A DNA stretch of 64,000 bases from Desulfuromonadaceae bacterium. Lineage in GTDB: Bacteria; Desulfobacterota; Desulfuromonadia; Geobacterales; Pseudopelobacteraceae. The position numbers were made by a program, and so were the translations under genes. Where the stretch lies: contig JAQTZV010000001.1 in the NCBI GenBank assembly GCA_028687585.1, positions 62,001-126,000 on the forward strand. The letters run 5' to 3'. The notes beneath the pieces were generated by a model, which saw nothing but the letters and a program-made list of their open reading frames with translations, was not told the origin of the DNA and did not search any database. Shown one piece after another: positions 26,401-34,935 of the stretch (the first letter of the stretch is position 1; each line of letters begins with the position of its first letter).

Positions 26401-29400
26401 CCCCTCAACTTTCTGACTACCACGTAGCTGTCACGGTTTACGCCGGTCGGCCCCCAGTAGTTGAAGTAATAACTGAATTGTGCATAACCACCGAGCATCA
26501 GGGTAGGTTTCAGGCGGATGCGGGAGAGGCTGTTGTGAACACCACCGTGTTTGCCGCTTTTGCGGGATTTTTTAACGTTGAGTGTACGCTCAGGCGCGTG
26601 ATACATGACCGCCGCTCCTCGCGGAATGCGGGATGACACCACAGCACGGCTGGTCACTACACCGTTAGCGTTAAAGACCTCAATTTCCTCATTATCCTCG
26701 ATCCCGGCACTCGCGGCATCTTCGTGGTTGAGCCAGACGACAGGGCCGCCGCGCGAGAGGGTTAACATTCTCTGGTTGTCACTGTAGGTAGAGTGGATAC
26801 TCCATTTGCCGTGCGGGGTCAGGAAGTTGAGGATCAGCCCGCTTTCCCCTTCGGTTTCATCCAGGATGGCCGGGTTGAGCTTCCCCTTAAAGGTCGGCAG
26901 TCCTTCGTTGAACTCTCCGTAATAGGGGTGGTCGAGGTAAAGTGACTGTCGACCGGAGAGGGTTCGCCATGGCACGCCATGCTCCACGTTCAGAGTGAAT
27001 GGCGCGTAGGGACGGTTCTCGTTTACCAGACCGCTCCACACCGGGGAGCTGAGGTGGCGACGCGGTTTTTGAGTAACTTCTTCCCATGTGATGCGGAAGT
27101 TGCGATCTCCCTCGGATATTTGGGCAAGCGGCTTACCGACGCGCTTCTCCAGATTCTGATAGGCGCGATGAGCCAGTTCACCGTTGGTCTCCGGAGCCAG
27201 GGCCATGATAACGTCGGCTACGTTACGTACGTCCTCCATATCAATGAAGGTCTTTTCTCCCCAGGAGCGGGTCGGCATTGTCGTAAGGAGCTTTTCGTGG
27301 ACGTCGTCCGCCTCCCAGCTTACTCCGTGGGCATGCAGATGGCCTATGTGCGGCCCAAGAGACATAAAGCGGTTGTAAAGATTAACGTAGTCTCGCTCGA
27401 CGATCGGGAGATTCGGCATGGTTTTGCCCGGAATCGCCTCACACTCACCCAGCTTCCAATCTTTCACATTTCGCTGGGCAATTTCGCCCGGGGTGTCGTG
27501 CAGTAGAGGCGCCGCAATGATGTCTTTAAATGGTTTGGGGAAGTGCTTTGGGGAAAGTTCGCTCACTTTTTTTGCGATACCGGCGAAAATATTCCAGTCA
27601 GATTTTGATTCCCAGGCCGGATCAACGGCAGCATCCATGCAATTGACAAAGGAGTGCATGTCGGTGGTGTTCAAGTCCGATTTCTCGTACCAGGTAGCCG
27701 CCGGCAGGACGATGTCCGAATAAAGGGTTGAGGTATCCATGCGAAAGTTGAGATCCACCACCAGATCCATTTTACCGGTGGGAGCCTTTTCGTGCCAGAC
27801 GATATCCTTGACCTGGCCCTTGGCTGCCTCTTTGGCGGTAAAGCTGCTGTTGGGAGCGCCGATGACATGCTTGAGGAAAAACTCGTGCCCTTTGGCACTG
27901 GAAGAGATGGCGTTGCCGCGCCAGATAAACCATACTTTGGGAGAGTTGCCCTCACCGTCAGGATCCTCTATGGCGAAACGGGTCTCGCCGCTTTTCAGGC
28001 GGGCAATCAGCCAGGCGCGGACTTCGTCGTCGGTCGTAGCTCCGGCCGCCTGTGCCTGTTCCATCAGACGGACAGGGCTTTCGTTGAAATGGGGGGAGAA
28101 TGGAAGCCAACCGAGCCGAACCGCCTTGGCGTTGAAGTCTGCGGTATGCATCGGCATATTTTCGCCGGTCTCCGGCTTGAAGTAATCGACAAAATTGCGA
28201 TCATAACGCCACTGGTCCGAATGCATATACCAGAAGCTTGGGGTATTCTGCAGCCGCGATGCCTTGGTCCAGTCCTGGGCCATGGCGATAGATGTCCAGG
28301 GGGCGAGTGGCACCACCTTTTCCTGGCCGACATAATGAGCGAGGCCGGCACCGTTCCGTCCGACGCTCCCGGTCAGGATTAAAGCGGTGATTGCAGCCCG
28401 GTAGATCAGATCGTTGTGATACCAGTGGTTGACGCCAGCGCCAATGATAATCATGTTTCGACCACTGCTCTGTTCACCGTTTACGGCCCATTCACGGGCG
28501 ATTGTTATCAGGGTTTCGGCAGCGATGCCGGTATATTTTTCCTGCCATACGGGGGTAAAGGGATTGTCGTCCTGGTAGTTAACCGGGTAATCGCCCCCCA
28601 AGCCGCGCGAAACACCGAATTGCCCCATAAGTAGGTCAAACACGGTTGCAACGGTAATCTCCCCCTCTTTCGTCATGACGCGCCGTACCGGAACATCCCG
28701 GAGCACGTCACCGTCGGCCTCGAAGGAGAAACGAACCGTACGGGTGTCCTGGCCCAGGTTGGTCAGACAGCAGTCGATATCGTCGCCATCAACCATGTCA
28801 ACCATATCAAGGTTCCAGTTCCCCTCCTGCTTGCTCCAGCGAGAACCGACGCTTCCATGGGGGAAGCGGACATTCCCGGTGCTGTCTCCGACACAGAGGG
28901 TCCATTCGGCATTTTCAATTCCTTCGCCACGCAGCAGATCGGCCGCCCGCAGAAATTCACCCTGTCGTAATGCCCCGTCCTTCTCTGTCAGTTTGACCAG
29001 AAACGGTAAATCAGTGTACTTGCGCACGTATTCGTCAAAGAAGGGAACCTGACGATTGGCGTAGAATTCTGTCAATATCACATGGTTAACCGCCATCCAG
29101 AAGGCGCCGTCGTGTCCCTGTTCCACGGGGAGCCAGGCATCGGCAAATTTACTGGCCATACTGTAATCGGGGGACATGACCACTACCTTGGTGCCACGGT
29201 AACGGGCCTCGGTCATGAAGTGAGCATCAGGAGTGCGGGTCATCGGTACATTAGAACCGCACAGTACGATGTAGGACGCGTTATACCAATCGGCAGATTC
29301 ATTAACATCGGTCTGTTCACCCCATACCTGGGGTGATGCCGGGGGAAGGTCGCAGTACCAGTCATAGAAACTCATGGCAACACCGCCGAGCAGTTGCAGG

Positions 29401-29972
29401 AAACGGGTACCGGCTGCATAACTGATCATCGACATGGCGGGAATGGGCGAAAAACCAATTACCCGGTCAGGACCATGTTTTTTGGCCGTGTACAAGGAGG
29501 ATGCGGCAATCAGTTCGGTCGCCTCATCCCATGAGGCGCGACGAAAGCCGCCCATACCTCGCTTGCCAACATAACTTTCTCGTGAGACAGGGTTCTCTAC
29601 AATGCTCTTCCATGCTTCGACCGGGTCTTCATGAACGATGCGTGCCTGACGCCAAAGATCGATCAGTACTCCGCGCATGTAGGGATGCTTGACTCGAAGC
29701 GGACTGTAGAGATACCAGGAAAAGCTGATTCCCCTTGGACAGCCTCGCGGCTCGTGATTGGGGAGGTCGCCGTTAAACTGCGGATAGTCGTTAGCCTGCA
29801 GCTCCCAACCGACAATACCGTCCTTGACGTGAACCATCCAACTGCAGCCGCCGGTACAGTTGACGCCGTGGGTACTGCGCACCACCTTGTCATGTTGCCA
29901 CCGGTTCCGGTAAAACTCCTCCCACCCCCGGTCGCAGGGACTACGGTCATCTTTTATCCGCTCGTTCGACAT
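26397..29972 (-). CDS. narG: Respiratory nitrate reductase alpha subunit NarG
   Basis: The 1191-residue molybdenum bis-MGD catalytic subunit reduces nitrate to nitrite. The N-terminal THGVNCTGGCSW region (His plus Cys ligands) binds the FS0 cluster. Mo-ligand Asp lies in WYCDLPPASPQVWGEQTDV. Other MGD-binding segments are typical (GGDYPVNYQDDNPFTPVW, GRNMIIIGAGVNHWYH). It lacks a functional twin-arginine leader, as expected for the cytoplasm-facing enzyme. Its ATG shares one base with the stop of the upstream cytochrome gene (TAATG). Confidence 0.97.
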   Translation of the reverse strand: MSNERIKDDRSPCDRGWEEFYRNRWQHDKVVRSTHGVNCTGGCSWMVHVKDGIVGWELQANDYPQFNGDLPNHEPRGCPRGISFSWYLYSPLRVKHPYMRGVLIDLWRQARIVHEDPVEAWKSIVENPVSRESYVGKRGMGGFRRASWDEATELIAASSLYTAKKHGPDRVIGFSPIPAMSMISYAAGTRFLQLLGGVAMSFYDWYCDLPPASPQVWGEQTDVNESADWYNASYIVLCGSNVPMTRTPDAHFMTEARYRGTKVVVMSPDYSMASKFADAWLPVEQGHDGAFWMAVNHVILTEFYANRQVPFFDEYVRKYTDLPFLVKLTEKDGALRQGEFLRAADLLRGEGIENAEWTLCVGDSTGNVRFPHGSVGSRWSKQEGNWNLDMVDMVDGDDIDCCLTNLGQDTRTVRFSFEADGDVLRDVPVRRVMTKEGEITVATVFDLLMGQFGVSRGLGGDYPVNYQDDNPFTPVWQEKYTGIAAETLITIAREWAVNGEQSSGRNMIIIGAGVNHWYHNDLIYRAAITALILTGSVGRNGAGLAHYVGQEKVVPLAPWTSIAMAQDWTKASRLQNTPSFWYMHSDQWRYDRNFVDYFKPETGENMPMHTADFNAKAVRLGWLPFSPHFNESPVRLMEQAQAAGATTDDEVRAWLIARLKSGETRFAIEDPDGEGNSPKVWFIWRGNAISSSAKGHEFFLKHVIGAPNSSFTAKEAAKGQVKDIVWHEKAPTGKMDLVVDLNFRMDTSTLYSDIVLPAATWYEKSDLNTTDMHSFVNCMDAAVDPAWESKSDWNIFAGIAKKVSELSPKHFPKPFKDIIAAPLLHDTPGEIAQRNVKDWKLGECEAIPGKTMPNLPIVERDYVNLYNRFMSLGPHIGHLHAHGVSWEADDVHEKLLTTMPTRSWGEKTFIDMEDVRNVADVIMALAPETNGELAHRAYQNLEKRVGKPLAQISEGDRNFRITWEEVTQKPRRHLSSPVWSGLVNENRPYAPFTLNVEHGVPWRTLSGRQSLYLDHPYYGEFNEGLPTFKGKLNPAILDETEGESGLILNFLTPHGKWSIHSTYSDNQRMLTLSRGGPVVWLNHEDAASAGIEDNEEIEVFNANGVVTSRAVVSSRIPRGAAVMYHAPERTLNVKKSRKSGKHGGVHNSLSRIRLKPTLMLGGYAQFSYYFNYWGPTGVNRDSYVVVRKLRG

Positions 29973-30763
29973 TATCTGATCCTCCTTTTGTAGAGAGCCA
30001 ATCCAAGTAGTAGCACAACAAACAGGACTCCGCCCCCGAGGGGAAAAACAGATGAACTGACCGTGCTCTTCTGTGTGGCAGAGTCCTTGAAAAGGGCCAT
30101 CAGTGCTGTGATTTCGTCATCGCTCAACGGCCGGTCGGCAAATATTTTTTTCATGGTAGGGAATTTAAGCGCCTTGAGTGCCCCCTTCATTCCTGAATCT
30201 CCCATCTTTTGGTAGGACTTGCTCAGATCCGCAATTGAGAGGTTTCCCCCGGTAATACCCGGGTAGGTGAAGGGGTGACAGGACATGCAGGCAGCCCCGC
30301 CCTTAGCCAGGCTCTTGCTGCCAGTAAAGAGAGCTTTCCCCTGGGCGATCAGTTCCGGAGTCACGACCGTTTCGACTTTTTCTGGTGGGGTCGCCGGGTC
30401 TTCCGGAGCGGCCACACCACCCGTACCTGTGAGGTAGGCTATGATTTTTCGTGTATCATCATGACCGATTCCCAGGTTTGGCATCTCGTAACCGAATTTT
30501 TTTACCAGTTCAGCCTGAATCGGATCTTTGCTTGCGGTCAGCTTGTCCGGTTCGCTTATGACCGATTCGAGCCATTCGTGGGGCCGTCTTGCGGCTACTC
30601 CCTTCAAATCGGGGCCACCACTATCTCCGCCGCCAATTGTGTGGCAACCGGCACACTGTTTGTCGAACAGGACTTTACCTTGATCTGCCCAAGCGGGAAA
30701 ACTGCTCGTCAATAGAACCAGTAACGAGATAAAACAACTCACGAGCCTACATGAACGTGCCAT
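29972..30763 (-). CDS. Membrane-anchored diheme cytochrome c of the nar operon
   Basis: The 263-residue protein has a signal peptide (SCFISLLVLLTSSFPAWA), two class I cytochrome c units with CAGCH and CMSCH, distal Met candidates, and a C-terminal transmembrane helix ending KRRIR. It is anchored to the membrane facing the periplasm. Similar cytochromes precede narGHJI in several non-enteric bacteria. The ATG at 30763 follows CGGAAGGAGAAAACC. Its stop overlaps narG by one base, so it is the first gene of the operon. Confidence 0.88.
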   Translation of the reverse strand: MARSCRLVSCFISLLVLLTSSFPAWADQGKVLFDKQCAGCHTIGGGDSGGPDLKGVAARRPHEWLESVISEPDKLTASKDPIQAELVKKFGYEMPNLGIGHDDTRKIIAYLTGTGGVAAPEDPATPPEKVETVVTPELIAQGKALFTGSKSLAKGGAACMSCHPFTYPGITGGNLSIADLSKSYQKMGDSGMKGALKALKFPTMKKIFADRPLSDDEITALMALFKDSATQKSTVSSSVFPLGGGVLFVVLLLGLALYKRRIR

Positions 30764-30940
30764 ACGGTTTTCTCCTTCCGTGATTTGGAAATGAGGCTTT
30801 GTTTTACATAAATTCGGTTTTCTGTTTGGGCTTATCAAGCAATTAGGCTTGTATAAATGCCGTGCTGAAAGAGTTTGCATGTCTAAAAAGACACACAAAT
30901 TATGTGTGATTATTTAATACACCTGCTGATTTAAATAACT

Positions 30941-30954
30941 TTGACCCAGGTCAA
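30941..30954. promoter_or_regulatory. CRP/FNR-family site of the nar operon
   Basis: TTGACCCAGGTCAA matches the HcpR/DNR-like consensus TTGAC-N4-GTCAA exactly. With its centre at -41.5 on the minus strand, a -10-like TAAATAAT lies near 30908-30915. It lies 178 bases before the first codon of the operon. Confidence 0.82.
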
Positions 30955-31035
30955 AAACGCTGTTATTTAATAATCGGCTTTGTTTTTCTAAGAAAGTAAA
31001 CAGCTCCCAAAGCAGAAATAAGTGCGTTTGCGTTG

Positions 31036-31120
31036 ATAATTAAAATACGAAACTACCTACGAGGGTACGACGGAAAGCCCATAGGGTTTCCTTGAGACAG
31101 CCGGGTTGCCGAAATAATAC
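31036..31120 (+). promoter_or_regulatory. GEMM-I riboswitch aptamer 3 (c-AMP-GMP type)
   Basis: AATACGAAACTACCTACGAG, GGTACGACGGAAAGCCC, AGGGTTTCC and CAGCCGGGTTGCCGAAAT match the two upstream GEMM-I copies, with A at the ligand-discriminating position. It is followed by its own terminator and then by a small Cys-rich ORF. It reads rightward, away from the nar operon. Confidence 0.9.
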
Positions 31121-31145
31121 TATATTTCAGTGACCCGGCTTTTTT
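31099..31145 (+). terminator. Riboswitch 3 expression-platform terminator
   Basis: AGCCGGGT (31099-31106) pairs with ACCCGGCT (31133-31140), followed by TTTTT; an inner hairpin GAAATA/TATTTC is enclosed. The 5' arm belongs to the aptamer, predicting a ligand-ON switch. Confidence 0.88.
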
Positions 31146-31270
31146 GTGGATCGGGCACGTTGTTAAATTGAGAAAAGGGAGTGGTCAAGCGAATGAAATT
31201 GGGCATAACCGCAGCGTAAATTCAACTGAATGGAAAATGACTTTGGATACAGCAGGATAAAGGAGCTAAC

Positions 31271-31612
31271 ATGCATAAAAATATAAGTTCATTCTGCATA
31301 ATCGGTCCAGAAACAAAAGGGCCATGCCGACAGGAGTCAGCATTAGAGCTATTAGTTGTCCGCAACTACATATATGCCTCCATGAATGGCATTCCAGTTG
31401 CGGAAGAGGATGTCTTTTTCGATATGAACTCTGGCAACACTCAGAGCAAGGGTCACGATTTCCTGACGATGGACTGTAATGCTTGCCAGAAGGGAAATTG
31501 CAATAACGCATGTCCAGCCACAGGCAAGAATCAGGGAATAGGTCTTCGGATTGGTGAAGGTAATTTTTGCCTGGAACCGATCAGCATAGTGTCAACTCGA
31601 ATGCCACAGTAG
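31271..31612 (+). CDS. Riboswitch-controlled small Cys-rich protein
   Basis: The 113-residue protein starts MHKNISSFCIIGPETKGPCR and has seven cysteines, including DCNACQKGNCNNACP near the middle of the C-terminal half. That cluster could bind a metal or iron-sulfur centre. No signal peptide is apparent and no family is recognised. AAAGGAGCTAAC precedes the ATG. It is the only gene downstream of riboswitch 3 and converges with the CopD/cytochrome b5 gene, so it is the probable regulatory target. Confidence 0.65.
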   Translation: MHKNISSFCIIGPETKGPCRQESALELLVVRNYIYASMNGIPVAEEDVFFDMNSGNTQSKGHDFLTMDCNACQKGNCNNACPATGKNQGIGLRIGEGNFCLEPISIVSTRMPQ

Positions 31613-31652
31613 ATTGTCTTTCTGCTGTCATAGACGGTTGGTCTCTAGTTGC

Positions 31653-32579
31653 TTATCCCCACCGCCAAAGTGAAAGTATCAGTATAATAATGAAGACAAT
31701 CGTAAGGTTCATGTGTGCCATGAAGAAAAATACCCGCTCGTGCAGTGGAGCTTTTCGAGGGGCTGAAGCGACGAGGTTGCCCACTTCTCTCATTTCGGCC
31801 ACCTTCTCACGGCCATGCGGTGCAAGAGTCAATGCCTCCGTCAAATCAATACCGGCAGTGTGCCTCCCCATGTGTGTCCCCTGTTTCCAGAGTTTACTCT
31901 GAGTGGCATCATAGATCTTTCTCTCGAACGCAAAATAGGCCGGACGCCCATCTTTTCCGTCATATGCTGCGAGATCATCCAGGGTAAATTCACCTGTGGA
32001 AACAGACAATGACGGTTCCTTTCTCTTTGCTTTGAGGCGTGGTCCGATGACAGTTATGACGAACAGGGCAGAGATTACCATTACCAGGTAGAGAGCTACC
32101 TTGACGAGCAGGAGGATGCCAAAGTTGGTGTGAAAGAGCGTATCGAAGGAGGTCACCCGGAAGAAGGTCAGGATGACACCGCTTATCCCCATGACGATCA
32201 TCGAGATGATACCGACTCGAAGCTCACCACGGGGCAGACCACCGGCTGCATAGGCCGGTTTGAGAATAAGGTGGACATAGAGGATCGTGCCGAACCAGAA
32301 AATGGCGGTAAGGAAATGAATATAACCAATCACTAAACGGAATATTTTTGCTGACGTACCTGTTACGGGATGAATATTTTTGCTCTGCTGCGTAACCGAA
32401 AACGATGTGCCGGCTGCAGTAAGCTCTCCGCCTCCGGCAGGGTCAAGATGACAGACAGCGCATGTCTGGCCGCTCTGCCTGGCATACTCTTCAGTGGCTT
32501 CACTCAATTGCGGTGTCAACAGTACGAACGACAAGAGCAAATATATTCCCGCAAAAGCACGTGAAACTGACTTGAGCAT
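31653..32579 (-). CDS. Cytochrome c / CopD-like membrane / cytochrome b5 fusion protein
   Basis: The 308-residue protein has a signal peptide, one heme c motif CAVCHLDPAGGG, then four transmembrane helices resembling the CopD/DUF family (FRLVIGYIHFLTAIFWFGTI). A soluble cytochrome b5-like heme/steroid-binding domain follows (FTLDDLAAYDGKDGRPAYFA, WKQGTHMGRHTAGIDLTEAL), and a final transmembrane helix ends the protein. It may shuttle electrons across the membrane. It is the last gene of the leftward nitrosative-stress-type operon. AGGGAGGTAACAG precedes the ATG. Confidence 0.82.
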   Translation of the reverse strand: MLKSVSRAFAGIYLLLSFVLLTPQLSEATEEYARQSGQTCAVCHLDPAGGGELTAAGTSFSVTQQSKNIHPVTGTSAKIFRLVIGYIHFLTAIFWFGTILYVHLILKPAYAAGGLPRGELRVGIISMIVMGISGVILTFFRVTSFDTLFHTNFGILLLVKVALYLVMVISALFVITVIGPRLKAKRKEPSLSVSTGEFTLDDLAAYDGKDGRPAYFAFERKIYDATQSKLWKQGTHMGRHTAGIDLTEALTLAPHGREKVAEMREVGNLVASAPRKAPLHERVFFFMAHMNLTIVFIIILILSLWRWG

Positions 32580-32662
32580 CTGTTACCTCCCTACCTTTTG
32601 ATCAACAGATATCACCCCGTTTGAGATTTCAATTGTAGTACCACTAAATCACCGCAGGTGGC

Positions 32663-33376
32663 TCACATTTCTGCCGCTTTCTGGAAAAGAATGTTGTTTT
32701 CCAGATGGACATGCTTGTGGAGATCGTCTTCAAACTCTTTCAATTTCTTATACGTTACCACGAAGGTATTGCAGACATCACCCGGTATTGTGTAATCCTG
32801 TGAAAGATTGCGGATGGTGTGGATTGCGTCACCGATCGCATCGTGTTCACGATGAAGCGTAAGCAGCGACGCCCGAATTGTCTCCAGGTCATTCGCATTG
32901 GCCGTAAGTCCGGCAATCCTGGCCGCTTTGACCCGTTTGACGGCAGGAAAGAAAACATCCTCCTCCTCAATCAAGTGAATCGTCATATCTGCCGCAATCT
33001 TATCAAAAATTGCTGAGATCTGAATCACTTCGGGATGGTGGCCGCCATGAACGTCGGCGATCTTTCGGGTGTAGGCGGCAATCTGCTCGTCATTTTCCTT
33101 GAGGTAGGCATGGTGGGTATTGACAATATAGTCGATGAGAAACGGCAGCGCCCACGAGGAATAATTCTGGCTCCGGTCTGCCGGTTCATTGTCTACCGCC
33201 TCCAGCTCACTCAGTATCGTGGCAAGTTCAAGCCCTTTTTCTGCGCAAGTTGTTTCGAGAGCAACCCTGCCGCCACAGCAGAAATCTATCCCGTGGTTTT
33301 CGAACACCGTGGCGGTACGGAAATCAGCCGCAACAATCTCGCCTATCGTACTTTTTCCTGTTGTTGATTTCTGCAT
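32663..33376 (-). CDS. ric: Di-iron protein RIC (YtfE/ScdA family)
   Basis: The 237-residue repair-of-iron-centres protein protects or repairs Fe-S clusters damaged by nitric oxide. The N-terminal ScdA domain carries FENHGIDFCCGG; the C-terminal hemerythrin-like four-helix domain has His ligands in TVNTHHAYLKE, HGGHHPE, HLIEEEDVFFP and HREHDAIGD. Its place among hemerythrin and CRP/FNR-controlled genes supports a role during nitrate/nitrite reduction. AAAGGAGAGAAACA precedes the ATG. Confidence 0.93.
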   Translation of the reverse strand: MQKSTTGKSTIGEIVAADFRTATVFENHGIDFCCGGRVALETTCAEKGLELATILSELEAVDNEPADRSQNYSSWALPFLIDYIVNTHHAYLKENDEQIAAYTRKIADVHGGHHPEVIQISAIFDKIAADMTIHLIEEEDVFFPAVKRVKAARIAGLTANANDLETIRASLLTLHREHDAIGDAIHTIRNLSQDYTIPGDVCNTFVVTYKKLKEFEDDLHKHVHLENNILFQKAAEM

Positions 33377-33420
33377 TGTTTCTCTCCTTTGGAAGGCATG
33401 GGAGCTGCTTCAACAGAGTG

Positions 33421-33969
33421 TTACTGCAGCTCGTATGCTTCGACCAGTTTCGTGTAATGCTCTATAAAGCCTGCATCGGCCTGAGTCTCAGCCTGATGAT
33501 ATCCACGCACGATTTCCACTCGCATGGCTTCGGGAATTACCCGTTCAGCCAGCGGATAGAGTATATCATCCTCCTTGGCGATATGCTCCCGGAGAAGTGC
33601 AGCATAAGCTAAGGCGTTTTCGGCAATGACACTCTCTTGCCCGGGAAGGCCGTCTAACGCTTTTAGAACGGCTGACTCCATACTCCGCACATACGCTCGC
33701 CCCTGATCGTGCTCCATAAGCATTGCAGCTACCGGGCTATTCTCGCGTGGCATTCCGTTCGTGACCAGGGCCGAGAAGAGGACATCCTCCTCTTTCGCAT
33801 GATGAAAGCGGTCGGCGTAATTACGGATAAAATCAACACCATCGAGATAAAACTGCCAGTTGGTATAGTCGCCGGCAGCAGTACGGGGTGCATTTGTCTC
33901 AAGCAGCGCAATCATACGCAGAATCAGACGGTGTTCAGTCACCAGTGCCTGAGTAATGTCTGTTTTCAT
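33421..33969 (-). CDS. Hemerythrin-domain protein
   Basis: The roughly 182-residue four-helix di-iron protein has His and Glu ligands in VTEHRLILRM, FHHAKEEDVLF, MEHDQGRAYV and REHIAKEDDILYP. It probably binds oxygen or nitric oxide. Three consecutive ATG codons are possible; the third (33969) has the best spacing to AGGAG. The first overlaps the stop of the upstream gene by ATGA. Confidence 0.88.
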   Translation of the reverse strand: MKTDITQALVTEHRLILRMIALLETNAPRTAAGDYTNWQFYLDGVDFIRNYADRFHHAKEEDVLFSALVTNGMPRENSPVAAMLMEHDQGRAYVRSMESAVLKALDGLPGQESVIAENALAYAALLREHIAKEDDILYPLAERVIPEAMRVEIVRGYHQAETQADAGFIEHYTKLVEAYELQ

Positions 33970-33971
33970 CA

Positions 33972-34424
33972 TCATCTCCTGTTGCCGTCGATGCCGACAA
34001 TTACTGTCTCCAGCGGAATGTCTCTGCCGCTTTTCCGGATCGCTTCCTTAACCATGATGTCCAATCCGCGACAACAGGGGACTTCCATTATTGCCACAGT
34101 GACACGTGGGGTTTCGTTGGTCGAAAAGATGGTGGCCAACTTGTCCACGTAGCTGGAAGTGTCATCAAGCTTCGGGCAGGCAATAGCCAGCGCTTTGTTC
34201 TTCAGCAGATCCTGATGCATGCTCCCCATGGCAAAAGCCACACAGTCGGCACAGACCAGAATCTCCGCATCCTTGAAGTACGGAGCGGTCGGCGGTACCA
34301 AATGCAGTTGCACCGGCCATTGCCTGAGTTCAGAGACCGCCTTTGTGCTGTTTATTTCGGAATTAGCCGGTCTTTCAATTACCTTTGCCATACTGCCGGA
34401 GCAGCCACATCCCAAATTTCCCAT
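33972..34424 (-). CDS. Iron-sulfur-associated Cys protein (ferredoxin-family C-terminal domain)
   Basis: The 150-residue protein corresponds to the C-terminal domain found after 4Fe-4S modules in a family of ferredoxin-like proteins (LRQWPVQLHLVPPTAPYFKD, ILVCADCVAFAMG, IACPKLDD, VPCCRGLDIM). Only a short CGCSGS motif precedes it, so the usual N-terminal 4Fe-4S module is missing. It probably binds a metal or cluster through the remaining cysteines. AAAGGAGAGTAAATC precedes the ATG. Confidence 0.75.
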   Translation of the reverse strand: MGNLGCGCSGSMAKVIERPANSEINSTKAVSELRQWPVQLHLVPPTAPYFKDAEILVCADCVAFAMGSMHQDLLKNKALAIACPKLDDTSSYVDKLATIFSTNETPRVTVAIMEVPCCRGLDIMVKEAIRKSGRDIPLETVIVGIDGNRR

Positions 34425-34427
34425 GAT

Positions 34428-34649
34428 TTACTCTCCTTTTGTTTTCAGATTTTCGTTTATTTCCCGCTCGATTTTTGCTTCGTCTTCTTTTGACAAACCA
34501 TGAATAGAAACCACATCCTTCAGAAGGCAGATTCCTACCTTGCAGGTGGTGCAGCCGATATCGTAGCGGGCGAGAATATCACCGATCTCCGGGTAGCTCT
34601 GCATGACATCCTGTATTGCTGTATCACCAAGTCCGTTTCTGAATTCCAT
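34428..34649 (-). CDS. Small DUF1858/ScdA_N-like protein
   Basis: The 73-residue protein resembles the N-terminal ScdA/DUF1858 module: AIQDVMQSYPEIGDILARYD followed by IGCTTCKVGICLLKDV, with three conserved cysteines. Such domains are often associated with hybrid-cluster or RIC-type nitrosative stress proteins. It is the first gene of the operon ending with the cytochrome b5 fusion. GAGGAGGAGCATGTT precedes the ATG. Confidence 0.82.
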   Translation of the reverse strand: MEFRNGLGDTAIQDVMQSYPEIGDILARYDIGCTTCKVGICLLKDVVSIHGLSKEDEAKIEREINENLKTKGE

Positions 34650-34708
34650 AACATGCTCCTCCTCACTTTGTTGTAAATGAAGCTTAGCGCAATATGTTGC
34701 AGATTAGT

Positions 34709-34722
34709 TTGATGTGGGTCAA
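34709..34722. promoter_or_regulatory. CRP/FNR-family site of the RIC/hemerythrin operon
   Basis: TTGATGTGGGTCAA (TTGACCCACATCAA on the minus strand) fits TTGAC-N4-ATCAA. Its centre is 66 bases before the first ATG, which allows activation from about -41. Confidence 0.78.
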
Positions 34723-34785
34723 CAAAGTGATTTCATATCTGGCGGGAGGGTACTAATGTGAGAAAAGGGAATTGAGGCAAATTAT

Positions 34786-34925
34786 TTACTGAGCGTGCAA
34801 TTTCAGGAGTCCGGCGATTTCCTGCTGTAGTCTTACCCGTCGCATATACGCGTTACGGCCGAATACCATGCAAAACCGGTAATCGGCCGTAATCAATATT
34901 TCTGTGCCGGAGGGTAAGGTAACCT
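34786..34925 (-). pseudogene. Possible gene fragment (about 46 codons)
   Basis: An open frame on the minus strand ends at 34786-34788 and reads VTLPSGTEILITADYRFCMV, then FGRNAYMRRVRLQQEIAGLL, without a start codon or ribosome binding site and with a stop upstream. It has protein-like composition and may be the 3' remnant of a lost gene. No family is recognised. Confidence 0.3.
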
Positions 34926-34935
34926 TCGATACTTG

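Noticed and set aside
30764..31150. Riboswitch 3 controlling the nar operon
   Set aside because: The aptamer and its terminator read rightward, while the nar operon is transcribed leftward from the CRP/FNR site at 30941.
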